Numbered from the stretch's first letter, positions 17,919 to 26,916 are shown. The stretch: 64,000 nucleotides of DNA from an uncultured Candidatus Saccharibacteria bacterium (GCA_934725355.1 CAKVAO010000003.1:41454-105453), one strand, 5' to 3'. The notes: generated by a model from the sequence alone, not told the origin. Translations and numbers: made by a program.

Positions 17919-17924
17919 ATTATA
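17919..17924 (-). promoter_or_regulatory. uvrB -10 (TATAAT)
   Basis: Perfect TATAAT 7 nt before the uvrB ATG, inside the very end of the pfkB-family gene; upstream trinucleotide is CGC rather than TGn. A leaderless start is predicted. Confidence 0.6.
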
Positions 17925-18903
17925 GCGCAATTTCATGGATATCCATCGGCTCAAGCTTAGGTTGGCCACGCAAAATACCCGACTTTGCACCAACGTACTG
18001 TACCACCGAAGACGAGTTAGCGGCAGCAAAGTGGATGGCATCACGTAGACTATCACCCAAGGCATAACGCAGAGTAAAGCCTGAGCAAAACGCATCACCA
18101 GCACCCGTACGATCTACGGATTCGCGTGTATCTTTGTACAGTCCCGCACGCAATGTCTGTTGACCATCTGTTACTATGGAGCCATTTGCACCATCAGTAA
18201 TAATAACGACTGGACAATATTGACGTAAGTTAGTCAATAGTTCCTCTAATGTATCACCTTCTACGATGCGCTGTGCTTCTTCTTTGTTAACCGATAATAT
18301 TTGAACATGCCGCAGCACTTTCTTTAGTTTCTCAGGATGATCTAATTCGATTGCACCGGGGTTAAGAGCGATCTTGCAGTGATTCTTGACTGCAAAATCA
18401 ATAACTTTATCGTAAATTTCAAAGTGGTTAACCATTGATGTCATATAGATCCAATCAATTTTACGATTCAGTTTGCCAAAATCAAAATCTTCAGGTGCAA
18501 AATACATACCACAGCCACGATAAGTAAAAATCGTTCGTTCGCCATTAGGCGCCAGTAGGATTGTCGAATAGTCAGTGTGGTATTTGTCGCTAATGGCCAG
18601 CGCGGAATAATCAACACCTTCATCAGCATAACATCTTAAAGCTGCTTGCGCCGGCATGTCCATACCAACCTTCCCCATGAATGTCACCGGCTGTCCGCCA
18701 CGAGCAAAAGTTACCGCAGCATTTGATGCGCCGCCGCCAACTTCGTAATCAATACTGTTAACATAAATCTTTTGCCCCAGTTTAATGTCGTAGAAACATT
18801 CTTCGGGATTACGGCAAACCGGCACAATACCGTCGACGTTACTTAGATACACGTCTTGTGTTGTTGAGCCAATCGCTAAAAAACTCACTTGATCGTCTAA
18901 CAT
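17920..18903 (-). CDS. PfkB-family carbohydrate kinase
   Basis: Ribokinase-like kinase, 327 residues. It has the N-terminal substrate-binding GGGASNAAVTFAR motif and the C-terminal PfkB signature DRTGAGDAFCSGF with the catalytic Asp. The substrate cannot be read from sequence; ribose, fructose 6-phosphate or a nucleoside are options. Start 18903 is set by Shine-Dalgarno AAAGGAG 5-6 nt upstream, not by the earlier in-frame codon at 18927. As the last gene of the transketolase/pentose-phosphate run, a sugar or nucleoside kinase role is likely. Confidence 0.85.
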   Translation of the reverse strand: MLDDQVSFLAIGSTTQDVYLSNVDGIVPVCRNPEECFYDIKLGQKIYVNSIDYEVGGGASNAAVTFARGGQPVTFMGKVGMDMPAQAALRCYADEGVDYSALAISDKYHTDYSTILLAPNGERTIFTYRGCGMYFAPEDFDFGKLNRKIDWIYMTSMVNHFEIYDKVIDFAVKNHCKIALNPGAIELDHPEKLKKVLRHVQILSVNKEEAQRIVEGDTLEELLTNLRQYCPVVIITDGANGSIVTDGQQTLRAGLYKDTRESVDRTGAGDAFCSGFTLRYALGDSLRDAIHFAAANSSSVVQYVGAKSGILRGQPKLEPMDIHEIAL

Positions 18904-18946
18904 ATTTCTCCTTTTTATTTTAACCATTAACCAATTAATCGAGATA

Positions 18947-19927
18947 CTACTGATTTAACAACGTCATAATCTGATTAGTGATGCCTTCAACATCCAACTT
19001 GTAGTAGCTTAATAGCTCATCACACGTGCCCGATTGGCCATATTTATCGTTAATAGCCAAGCGCTTGAAAATACGTGGCGTAACACCGGCTTCTAACAGT
19101 AGCTCTGCTACCGCTGAACCAAGTCCGCCTGTTGCTTGATGCTCCTCTACTGTTACGCAAATCGAGTTCTTTCCTACTTCGCGTAGAATTGTTTCGCGAT
19201 CTAGCGGTTTGATAGTTGGCGCGTGCACTACTGAAGCATTAATACCTTGCTCTGCTAGCCGATTAGCAGACAGCATTGCATTACCCGTCATTGATCCTGT
19301 TGAGACTATTGTAATTGACGCCTCGTCGTCTGGGCGCACCACATAAGCCTTGCCGACTTCAAATGGAGCATCATCCGCACTAAAAGTTGGAAAATCTGCT
19401 CGTGGCAAGCGTACATAAGCTGGATGGTCATATCCCACCAAAGCTTGCGCAACTTTCTCTGCCTCTACCGCGTCGCCTGGCGCAATCACTGTCATATTTG
19501 GCAGCACCCGCATCAAGGCAATATCTTCTAGCATTTGATGCGTTGCACCATCAGGCCCAACGTTAACACCCGTATGACTACCTACAATTTTAACCGGCTG
19601 ATTGTTTAAGCAAATCGTCGTACGTATTTGCTCCCAGTTACGCCCCGGACTGAACGCCGCATACGCCGCTACGAAAGGAATTTTACCAGCATGCGCCATG
19701 CCCGATGCTAACGTCACCAGATTTTGCTCCTCGATGCCAGTCTCGATAAACCGTTCTGGTAACTGCTCGTGGAATTCACCAAGACCCACCGAGCTTCCAA
19801 GGTCGGCTGTTAGAGCCACCACTTTGTCGTTATTCTTGGCTGCTCCTGCTAGTCCGTGACCAAAGGCCTTACGCAGCGAAGCTTTTTGCACGTTGCCCTT
19901 AACAAAATCTTTATCCAACTTATACAT
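18947..19927 (-). CDS. Transketolase, C-terminal subunit
   Basis: The pyrimidine-binding and C-terminal halves of a split transketolase (326 residues). The glutamate-bearing thiamine-diphosphate motif is seen as ETGIEEQNLVTLASGMA, and the C-terminal domain as SITIVSTGSMTGNAML. It pairs with the adjacent N-terminal subunit; the stop of that gene and this ATG overlap as TAATG, coupling their translation. Two-gene transketolases are known in many bacteria and archaea. It transfers two-carbon units between sugar phosphates. Confidence 0.94.
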   Translation of the reverse strand: MYKLDKDFVKGNVQKASLRKAFGHGLAGAAKNNDKVVALTADLGSSVGLGEFHEQLPERFIETGIEEQNLVTLASGMAHAGKIPFVAAYAAFSPGRNWEQIRTTICLNNQPVKIVGSHTGVNVGPDGATHQMLEDIALMRVLPNMTVIAPGDAVEAEKVAQALVGYDHPAYVRLPRADFPTFSADDAPFEVGKAYVVRPDDEASITIVSTGSMTGNAMLSANRLAEQGINASVVHAPTIKPLDRETILREVGKNSICVTVEEHQATGGLGSAVAELLLEAGVTPRIFKRLAINDKYGQSGTCDELLSYYKLDVEGITNQIMTLLNQ

Positions 19928-20757
19928 TACGCCAACTCCTTCAGTGCTAACTCTGCTTGCTCGGCGTTCGGTGTTTTACCATGCCAATGATAATCACCCT
20001 CCATAAAACTAACACCCTTAGCGGGAATAGTTTTTGCGATGATGGCTACTGGCTTATTTGACTTGCCAGTTTCACCTAGCGCAGCTAAAAGCTCAGCTGG
20101 GCTATTGCCATCAACAACCTTAGTTTCGAAGCCGAAGCTTGCCCACTTATCAGTCAATGGCTCAAGTGGCATAATTTTCTCTGTTCCGCCCGACAGCTGT
20201 ATTGAATTACGATCGACAAATAGCGTCAGATTGTCTAGCTTGTTCTTGCCAGCAAACAGCGCCGCCTCCCAAATATTACCTTCGTCTAGCTCACCATCGC
20301 CTGTTACTACATAAACATGCGGTTTTTCATTACGGTCTAGATATTTCTTAGCGTAAGCATAGCCTGCCGCCTGCGACAAACCACAACCTAATGGACCAGA
20401 GGTAGATTCTAGATATGGCAACATAGTGCGTTCAGGGTGCCCCTGCAAACGCGAGCCAAATTGGCGCAATGTCATCAGCTCGTCATCACTAATAGCACCG
20501 ATTTCCGCTAGCGTTGCATATAAGACTGGGCACGTATGGCCAGCCGACAAGAACAACACATCCCTATTTGGATCAGTAGGATCTTTCGGGTCATAGTTCA
20601 TAACACCGCCACAGTATAATGTAGCAAAAATATCCGCTAGATCTAGCGACCCAGCCGTATGGCCACTACCGGCATGTGCTAACATTTTAATAATGTTTCG
20701 CCGGATATTCTTAGCATGCTTCTGAATGTCAGCAATTTTATCTTCTAATGCGTTCAT
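19927..20757 (-). CDS. Transketolase, N-terminal subunit
   Basis: The thiamine-diphosphate-binding half (276 residues). It shows the GSGHTAGSLDLADIFATLY start, catalytic SAGHTCPVLYA, and the GDGELDEGNIWEA motif binding Mg and the cofactor diphosphate. TGGTATAAT ends 6 nt before the ATG. Works with the downstream C-terminal subunit. Confidence 0.95.
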   Translation of the reverse strand: MNALEDKIADIQKHAKNIRRNIIKMLAHAGSGHTAGSLDLADIFATLYCGGVMNYDPKDPTDPNRDVLFLSAGHTCPVLYATLAEIGAISDDELMTLRQFGSRLQGHPERTMLPYLESTSGPLGCGLSQAAGYAYAKKYLDRNEKPHVYVVTGDGELDEGNIWEAALFAGKNKLDNLTLFVDRNSIQLSGGTEKIMPLEPLTDKWASFGFETKVVDGNSPAELLAALGETGKSNKPVAIIAKTIPAKGVSFMEGDYHWHGKTPNAEQAELALKELA

Positions 20758-20763
20758 GGCTAT

Positions 20764-20772
20764 ATTATACCA
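20764..20772 (-). promoter_or_regulatory. Extended -10 (TGGTATAAT) of the transketolase pair
   Basis: Hexamer 20764-20769 with TGG upstream, 6 nt before the ATG. It lies in the 40-nt gap after rpe, so the transketolase genes have their own leaderless promoter. Confidence 0.7.
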
Positions 20773-20797
20773 TCATTAAGCTACGCCAGCCTGCCGA

Positions 20798-21448
20798 CTA
20801 ATTAAGTGCCGCAACAATATCACGGTAAGCATCCTCGGCTACTGGCGCCTTACTAATAGCGCTGCCAACGTTGATTATATCGACGCCCGCCGTTGCAATC
20901 TGCTTAACATTATCAGCATTGGCACCACCATCCCACTCAATGGCAACTTGCCTTTTGATAGCTTTAATTAATGCAACTTCTTTTAGCTGAGTTAAATCAG
21001 CTTCGCCGCCTTGGTATCCTAAATGACCACCAAAGATCAATACACTGTCCGCCGTTTTAATAATCTCCGCAATATCACTTGGTTGAGTACTAGGCAGCAG
21101 GGCTACACCACCCTGAATGCCAAATTTCCGTAGATGCGTAAATATCTTAGGCAATTTACTAGCCGCATCATTACTTTCTGCATGTAAAATTACCTTGTCT
21201 GGGCCGAGCGAGACAATCTGATCCAGCCAGTCTAGCGGATTCGCGATCATTAAATGTAAATCTATTTTAGTGTTTCGCTCTTCAGGCTTCGGCCAATATA
21301 GTTGGTTAAGGTTAATAGTCTGGCTAGGAGTAAACTTACCATCAGTAATATCAATATGAATTCGTGGCGCATACTTTAAAAAGTCGTCCATGCGAATTTC
21401 ATAAATCGAGGTGTCGTTAGTTGTAATAGTCGGCTCAATAATTGTCAT
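20798..21448 (-). CDS. rpe: Ribulose-phosphate 3-epimerase
   Basis: TIM-barrel enzyme interconverting ribulose 5-phosphate and xylulose 5-phosphate, 216 residues. Visible features are HIDITDGKF (metal and catalytic Asp), DLHLMIANP, HAES, and the C-terminal EWDGGANADNVKQI phosphate-binding loop with NVGSAI. The metal-site His and Asp are present. The ATG at 21448 is preferred to a TTG nine bases upstream. It begins 11 nt after the rpiB stop and shows no obvious Shine-Dalgarno. Confidence 0.9.
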   Translation of the reverse strand: MTIIEPTITTNDTSIYEIRMDDFLKYAPRIHIDITDGKFTPSQTINLNQLYWPKPEERNTKIDLHLMIANPLDWLDQIVSLGPDKVILHAESNDAASKLPKIFTHLRKFGIQGGVALLPSTQPSDIAEIIKTADSVLIFGGHLGYQGGEADLTQLKEVALIKAIKRQVAIEWDGGANADNVKQIATAGVDIINVGSAISKAPVAEDAYRDIVAALN

Positions 21449-21459
21449 ACTGCACAAAA

Positions 21460-21915
21460 CTAAATTTCGTCTAATTCTTTATTGCGACGGATGTAACGCT
21501 CGGCAGCCGCAAACGGTGTAGTCAAAAACGCATCTACGATGTCCTTCCATAGCGCTTCATTCCATGACTTGTCCAAAACACGCGCTGGCAGACAAAGACA
21601 GTTTGCGTCATTGTCGTTACGACCATATTTAGCATCATCAACCGACGTTGCCACAATGGCTCTCACGCCTTTGATACGATTAGCAGCCATAGCCATACCT
21701 TGACCACCACCACATATTAAGATTGCCACATCAATATCGTTTTCTTCGTCAACAAGCTTCTTAGCTGCCTGATTAGCAAACTGGGGGAAGTCGTCGTCTA
21801 AATCTAGCTCGGCACTACTAAAATCACCACCAACCTGATAGCCCCTTTTAGCCAAATAATCTTTTATCTTGTTTTTTAGATAATAACCTTGATGGTCAGC
21901 ACCCAAATAAATCAT
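21460..21915 (-). CDS. rpiB: Ribose-5-phosphate isomerase B
   Basis: Interconverts ribose 5-phosphate and ribulose 5-phosphate, 151 residues. It has the N-terminal GADHQGYYLK and the catalytic cysteine in ILICGGGQGMAMAANR (the family usually has CGTG, here CGGG). RND and the C-terminal region match LacAB/RpiB enzymes. It overlaps the upstream Nudix-like gene by 4 nt (ATGA). Confidence 0.93.
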   Translation of the reverse strand: MIYLGADHQGYYLKNKIKDYLAKRGYQVGGDFSSAELDLDDDFPQFANQAAKKLVDEENDIDVAILICGGGQGMAMAANRIKGVRAIVATSVDDAKYGRNDNDANCLCLPARVLDKSWNEALWKDIVDAFLTTPFAAAERYIRRNKELDEI

Positions 21916-22424
21916 TTATTTGCTCCCATGTCGTTTAGATAATTTATGACGATCCTTATTAGCTTGTCGTGGCTAGTTAGCAGATCATTTGGCAAGTCGT
22001 CTACTGGATAAAAATCGCCGTCTTCACTACTGGATACAAAAATATAATGAATCCGCTCTATCACCGGCCCACGTCCGTAATCATGAATGAAGGTATCTGG
22101 GACTAACCGAGGCTCACTTTCAACTGTCGTATGACTGAGCTCTTCTTGTACAACCTTTTTTGGCCTATCTGACAAACTATCACCAGGACGATAAATCTGA
22201 CCTGGGCAATGCATTAGTCCACCGAAGAAGGGGTCTGAATCAGGTCGCCGAGTTAACAGAACCTCATACCCACCATCCAGGGTGCGCCTTAGTGGAACTA
22301 CCTCGGCAGCAGTCAAAACCGACAGCCTTGACAGAGAATAGAATATCTGCTCTGGCAAGAAGCCCGGCTCTAGTGAGTCTAGAGCCGCAGCTACATTTAA
22401 TATTTCGTTGTTAGTTAGCGACAT
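21912..22424 (-). CDS. Nudix-fold protein with degenerate Nudix box
   Basis: A 170-residue protein whose middle (EVLLTRRP, GLMHCPGQIYRPGD, VVQEELSHTT) resembles a Nudix hydrolase. The catalytic box is poor: the expected R-E-x-x-E-E is replaced by a QEELSH-type sequence. It may be a diverged hydrolase or a non-catalytic member; the substrate is unknown. It is locked into the sugar operon, overlapping gap by 1 nt (TAATG) upstream and rpiB by 4 nt downstream. Confidence 0.6.
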   Translation of the reverse strand: MSLTNNEILNVAAALDSLEPGFLPEQIFYSLSRLSVLTAAEVVPLRRTLDGGYEVLLTRRPDSDPFFGGLMHCPGQIYRPGDSLSDRPKKVVQEELSHTTVESEPRLVPDTFIHDYGRGPVIERIHYIFVSSSEDGDFYPVDDLPNDLLTSHDKLIRIVINYLNDMGANK

Positions 22425-23437
22425 TATTCCGCCACGCTCTTAGCGACGTCAGCTGTTAATTCTACTAGGCGATTCGAGTAGCCCCACTCGTTGTCATACC
22501 AAGCCACAACACGCAGCAGATTACCATCGGTAACAGCTGTTAATGGCAAGTCAACAATTGATGAGCAAGGGTTACCAATGAAGTCGCTACTAACCAAATT
22601 CTCATCAGTGGCATCTAGAATGCCTTGGTAATAGTCTTCTTTAGCGGCCTTACGGAACACTTCATTGACTTCTTCAGCTGTTACATCGCGCTTCATCAGA
22701 GCAGTAATATCAGCAATCGAAGCAACTGGAGTTGGTACACGTAAGCTTAAACCACCAAACTTACCCTTTAAACTCGGAATAGTTTCAGTTGCAGCAATCG
22801 ATGCGCCAGTTGTGGTTGGGATTATATTGGTTGCAGCACTGCGCATACGACGCTCATCCCGATGAGGTGCATCCAGCAGACGCTGGTCAGATGTGTATGA
22901 GTGGACGGTAGTCATCATAGCCTTTTCAACACCGAAGTTATTCTCTAGGACAGACATAACCGGGGCGATACAGTTGGTTGTGCAAGAGGCGTTACTGACA
23001 ATGTCACCAGCGTCAGCCAATGCGCCATCGTTAACACCTAGTACAATTGTCGTTGCACCCTCGCCTTTAGCTGGAGCGCTGATAACAACCTTCTTAGCAC
23101 CAGCCTCAATGTGTGAACGTGCCTTGTCTGGATTGACAAAATGTCCAGTCGACTCGATTACCGCATCAATGCCGAGCTCACGCCACGGTAGATTATGTGG
23201 ATCGGTTTCGCCGTAAACACGATACTTTTTACCGTCGACAATAATGTTTTGATCGTCGCTACTGACTTCGTGGTCGTAGATACCATACGTTGAGTCATAC
23301 TTTAGTAGATGCGCCAATGCGCCTGGCGTCACCAAGTCATTGATAGCCACTACTTCAATATCGTCGCGGTTCAGTGCAATTTTAAACGCATTACGACCGA
23401 TACGGCCAAATCCATTAATTGCAATCTTTTTTACCAT
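22424..23437 (-). CDS. gap: Glyceraldehyde-3-phosphate dehydrogenase
   Basis: Glycolytic enzyme oxidising and phosphorylating glyceraldehyde 3-phosphate, 337 residues. The Rossmann GFGRIGRNAFK start is followed by INDL, whose acidic residue points to NAD rather than NADP. The active-site cysteine is in SNASCTTNCIAP, and the downstream HSYTSDQRLLD is typical. A strong AGGAGG lies 9-10 nt before the ATG. It leads the sugar operon (Nudix-like, rpiB, rpe, transketolase, pfkB kinase). Confidence 0.98.
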   Translation of the reverse strand: MVKKIAINGFGRIGRNAFKIALNRDDIEVVAINDLVTPGALAHLLKYDSTYGIYDHEVSSDDQNIIVDGKKYRVYGETDPHNLPWRELGIDAVIESTGHFVNPDKARSHIEAGAKKVVISAPAKGEGATTIVLGVNDGALADAGDIVSNASCTTNCIAPVMSVLENNFGVEKAMMTTVHSYTSDQRLLDAPHRDERRMRSAATNIIPTTTGASIAATETIPSLKGKFGGLSLRVPTPVASIADITALMKRDVTAEEVNEVFRKAAKEDYYQGILDATDENLVSSDFIGNPCSSIVDLPLTAVTDGNLLRVVAWYDNEWGYSNRLVELTADVAKSVAE

Positions 23438-23453
23438 GCTAAATGCCCTCCTA

Positions 23454-23513
23454 ATTTCCCTTATGTTTATATAATATCAGCCCTATCACTCCAACGCAAG
23501 CAACTTTATTCAG
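23454..23513 (-). other. Orphaned sorting-signal tail after an in-frame TAG
   Basis: After the TAG at 23514-23516 that ends the RCC1-like gene, the same frame continues for 20 codons and ends at a second TAG (23451-23453) that forms part of the gap Shine-Dalgarno. The residues are LNK, then the hydrophobic stretch VACVGVIGLILY, then KHKGN. Together with APNTGV just before the TAG this is the usual order of a sortase signal: motif, hydrophobic helix, basic tail. Either a nonsense mutation removed the anchor or the codon is read through. Confidence 0.65.
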
Positions 23514-25346
23514 CTATACTCCGGTATTTGGCGCAGATATTTTACTATTAGTTGACTTAATTTTATTAGGATTGGTTGATAACAAAGTGCTCTCGCCTTG
23601 CGCCTTAAGGTTATTATTTAATTTGTTATTGGATTGCAACCGCTTGCTCAATACGTCCACCATATCTTTCAGCGCATTATTGTCCGGCAATTTCTTGTCG
23701 TTGTCTGTGGAGCCAGGCTTTTTATTAGGATTAGGTGCTGGTTTATCGTCAGTAGTATCGTTTTTATTATCGCCACCGCCTTCGTTGCCATTACCCGGAG
23801 AATCTGGATCTGGCTTAGGATCTGGCGTTGGGTCATCGTAAGTATAAGTACCCAGCAATATCTGATTGCCATCTATATCATGTTCTATAACATTAACCGT
23901 ACCTTCGCGGACTTGACCTGGCACAACTACGGATATAGTCGTATTATCGCCATCTTTATATTTAATATCATCAGAATCCACGTCGCTACCGCCAAAACTG
24001 ATATAGTCGATCTGACCACCCTCTTCACCCGTATCGTAGATTAGTTCGGGCGTAATGTCACGCGTTCGCGACACATCATCAATACTATCGTGTGTACTTG
24101 TCTCAAAAATACGCCCTGATGCCGTCAAACCGATTACGGTACCCAATGAACTGCTATCTTTGACTGGCTTGATAAACATGCGTTGCACCACTTCACCCTT
24201 AGGTAGCGAGTCAAGCGCAATATAGTCATTACCCCTGTTAGAATACAGCATATATATCTGACCTGAGTCAGTTAAAAAGTAACATGCATCATAGCCATCC
24301 ATCATTACTTGTTTAATCGGCGAGCCAATCGGAAAGCCCGGCAACGGATTTGACTTACTAGGATTATCCTGCCACGAAAACCCAAGGTTACTGCGTGAGG
24401 CTAAAATCGCCATTTGATTATGTCCATCGCCACCAGTGTCGCCCGCTGCTACAAAATCCAGCCCATTCATATCATTAAATAAAAAGCCTGTATCTCTAGC
24501 ATTGCCTTGACTATTCCATGTAAATAGCTTACTACCATCAGTTAGAATCGCCACGTGACTGCCATATGGCGAGATATCATAATCCTTGAGATGCTGATTT
24601 GGCAAGCCACTTATTGCCTTGGCGCAGGGTAAACCCTTCTTGCAACCGCTATTCTCGTCCTGTACAGCCAGACCCTTACTCTTCCATGCAAATAGCTGTT
24701 CGCTACTGCGCCCGCCATTAGGATTAATATTGGCTGTCTTGATAATTGCTTCCGTGTTGCCTTTAGAACGATCAACCTTTACCGATTCTGCGGTTTGACC
24801 GTGCATGCCCCGCAATTTAGTCGGAGAAATCTGATCATCACCCCACCAATAGACTCTGCCGCGATTGGTTAAAGCAAATGATGAAGTAGCGCCAGCTGCC
24901 ACTGCAATTACTCGCTCGATTTCATTACTACCATTATCGTGAATGAGATTTGTTATATCGTAAGCCTGCTTGTCGGTTGTCGAATCAGTTGTATTATTAC
25001 CCAACTGACCGTGTTTATTATTGCCCCAAGTTAGCAATGTTCCATCGTCCAATAGTGCTACATAGTGTTCGTCGCCAACACCCAGGCTAACAATTTTCCC
25101 TAACGATTTATAAATAGGACCATAAAAGTTTACATTAGATATTTCAATAGTTTCACCACCCGCTAGTTTACCTGAATTCTTCGAAAAGGTCGTTTGAGCG
25201 GATTCATCAATCCATGGCACTGCATTTGCCGTTAATGGCTGGAACGCCATCATTATAACTGCAACTATAATACCTACTCCTCGCCAGTGTGAATAGCCCC
25301 TTAACAAATCTCTACTCCTTTCAACTTCATTTTTGTATTTTTTCAT
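23514..25346 (-). CDS. Exported RCC1-repeat protein ending in APNTGV
   Basis: A 610-residue secreted protein of unknown role. Signal peptide ends near FQPLTANA. The body has RCC1/beta-propeller-type repeats (HYVALLDDGTLLTWGNNKHGQ, SSFALTNRGRVYWWG and more diverged copies). A Pro/Asp/Lys-rich low-complexity spacer spans about 505-575, and the protein ends at APNTGV. The anchor helix expected after such a motif lies downstream but is separated by TAG. The start is uncertain: ATG at 25346, or a TTG at 25307 that has Shine-Dalgarno GAAAGGAG 7 nt upstream and would give a compact signal peptide. Divergent from relA. Confidence 0.75.
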   Translation of the reverse strand: MKKYKNEVERSRDLLRGYSHWRGVGIIVAVIMMAFQPLTANAVPWIDESAQTTFSKNSGKLAGGETIEISNVNFYGPIYKSLGKIVSLGVGDEHYVALLDDGTLLTWGNNKHGQLGNNTTDSTTDKQAYDITNLIHDNGSNEIERVIAVAAGATSSFALTNRGRVYWWGDDQISPTKLRGMHGQTAESVKVDRSKGNTEAIIKTANINPNGGRSSEQLFAWKSKGLAVQDENSGCKKGLPCAKAISGLPNQHLKDYDISPYGSHVAILTDGSKLFTWNSQGNARDTGFLFNDMNGLDFVAAGDTGGDGHNQMAILASRSNLGFSWQDNPSKSNPLPGFPIGSPIKQVMMDGYDACYFLTDSGQIYMLYSNRGNDYIALDSLPKGEVVQRMFIKPVKDSSSLGTVIGLTASGRIFETSTHDSIDDVSRTRDITPELIYDTGEEGGQIDYISFGGSDVDSDDIKYKDGDNTTISVVVPGQVREGTVNVIEHDIDGNQILLGTYTYDDPTPDPKPDPDSPGNGNEGGGDNKNDTTDDKPAPNPNKKPGSTDNDKKLPDNNALKDMVDVLSKRLQSNNKLNNNLKAQGESTLLSTNPNKIKSTNSKISAPNTGV

Positions 25347-25403
25347 ATGTTTACGTTCATATTATCATACGGTTTATTTTCAGTCAATCAATAGCTAGAT
25401 TGA

Positions 25404-25412
25404 TGATATAAT
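25404..25412 (+). promoter_or_regulatory. relA extended -10 (TGATATAAT)
   Basis: TGA plus perfect TATAAT (25407-25412), 8 nt before the ATG. Leaderless or near-leaderless transcript predicted. Confidence 0.7.
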
Positions 25413-25420
25413 ATAAACAT

Positions 25421-26896
25421 ATGAAAGAAGCAACAGAATTTCTAAAACTCGCACACAAAAAATTCCCTGATAGTGACGACTTTCAGAAAATTTCAGTTGC
25501 GCTAGACTTTGCAACCAAAAAACATGAAGGACAAAAACGACTGAGCGGTGAGCCCTATATCATTCACCCAATTGCGGTCGCCACTATCCTGTGTGAATGG
25601 AATATGGATCGTGATTCAGTGGTTGCTGGATTATTGCACGACGTAGCCGAGGATACCGGTACAGACTTAAAGGAAATCGCCGATAAGTTCGGAGAAGACG
25701 TTGCACTATTAGTCGACGGTGTTACAAAGATCAGCAAGGCTCGCAGTGGACGTGATGACATCACGCACTACCTACCGCGAACTAAAGACAACTTAACAAA
25801 GCTACTCGTCGCCATCGGCGCAGATGTTCGCGTTATTATTATTAAACTAGCCGACCGCCTGCATAATCTACGGACGCTACAGTTCCAGTCGCACGAAAAG
25901 CAGCTAAAGAAAGCACGCGAGAGCCTAGAGGTTTTTGGGCCATTGGCTGATCGATTAAACATGGGACGCGTTCGCGTCGAAATCGAAGACTTAAGCTTCA
26001 AATATCTAGCACCTAAGCGTTATGAAAAATTAAGAAAAACCATCGACGAACGCTTAGCACAGAGCAAGCAGACTATTGATCAAGTACGCGACGAAGTAAA
26101 GAAGCGCCTAGCCGATGAACATATTCCTGCTAGTATAGATGGCCGCATCAAGTCGGTTTATTCGTTGCATAAAAAGTTAACTAAGCATGCCAATATGGAT
26201 GATATTTACGACATCATGGCACTGCGTATCATTACTGACGATATTTCATCGTGTTATTTAATCCTCGGCATCCTACATCAGATGTACACACCAATGCCCG
26301 GCCGCATCAAGGACTATATTGCACAGCCCAAACGCAACGGCTATCAATCGCTACACACTACCGTAACAACACCCGAGGGTCAGGTTGTAGAGTTTCAAAT
26401 CCGCACCAAGCAGATGCACGAGTACGCCGAACGCGGTCTCGCTGCCTCGTTCCATTACAACGAACATAAGTTAAAAGATGCTTACAGCAAGGGTGGCTTA
26501 GCACCAATGCCTGCCGACCTTAGCTGGATTCACGAACTTCAGTTAGCCGCCGCTAAATTACGCGCCGGCAAAGAAGTTGACTTCGATGCGTTTAAAGTCA
26601 ATCTGTTCTCGGATCGCATATTTGTCTATTCGCCAAAGGGTGATATTTTCGATTTGCCAGCAGGGTCATTACCACTAGATTTCGCCTATCAGGTGCATTC
26701 AGATGTTGCAGCGCAAGCCGCTGGTTTCAAAGTTAACGGCAAGATGGTACGCTTTGACACACCTTTGAAGTCAGGCGATACCGTTGAAGTAATTACTCGC
26801 AAAAACGTTATTCCACATGTCGATTGGCTAAATAAGATAGCAACTACTCATGCCCGTCGCAAGCTACGCAATCAACTAGGGAAGAATAAAGATTAA
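25421..26896 (+). CDS. (p)ppGpp synthetase/hydrolase, RelA/SpoT family
   Basis: Bifunctional stringent-response enzyme, 491 residues. The N-terminal HD hydrolase domain is intact (LLHDVAEDTGTD at about 72-83, KLADRLHNLRTL). The synthetase domain follows (RIKSVYSLHKKL, DIYDIMALRII, YQSLHTTV), then a TGS domain (DRIFVYSPKGDIFDLPAGS). The long Rel proteins' C-terminal helical and ACT domains are missing, so it is shorter than the usual 700 or so. It is the first plus-strand gene of the window and divergent from the RCC1-like gene. Confidence 0.94.
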   Translation: MKEATEFLKLAHKKFPDSDDFQKISVALDFATKKHEGQKRLSGEPYIIHPIAVATILCEWNMDRDSVVAGLLHDVAEDTGTDLKEIADKFGEDVALLVDGVTKISKARSGRDDITHYLPRTKDNLTKLLVAIGADVRVIIIKLADRLHNLRTLQFQSHEKQLKKARESLEVFGPLADRLNMGRVRVEIEDLSFKYLAPKRYEKLRKTIDERLAQSKQTIDQVRDEVKKRLADEHIPASIDGRIKSVYSLHKKLTKHANMDDIYDIMALRIITDDISSCYLILGILHQMYTPMPGRIKDYIAQPKRNGYQSLHTTVTTPEGQVVEFQIRTKQMHEYAERGLAASFHYNEHKLKDAYSKGGLAPMPADLSWIHELQLAAAKLRAGKEVDFDAFKVNLFSDRIFVYSPKGDIFDLPAGSLPLDFAYQVHSDVAAQAAGFKVNGKMVRFDTPLKSGDTVEVITRKNVIPHVDWLNKIATTHARRKLRNQLGKNKD

Positions 26897-26898
26897 AC

Positions 26899-26916
26899 CT
26901 CTCTGTAGACAGAGAG
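26899..26916 (+). other. Perfect 7-bp hairpin after relA
   Basis: CTCTCTG and CAGAGAG around the loop TAGA, 2 nt after the relA stop. There is no T-run, so it is more likely a 3'-end stabiliser or processing structure than a terminator. Confidence 0.5.

Noticed and set aside
23634..24044. 136-codon plus-strand frame opposite the RCC1-like gene
   Set aside because: Shadow of low-complexity Pro/Asp codons; hydrophobic content arises from the reverse complement of acidic codons.
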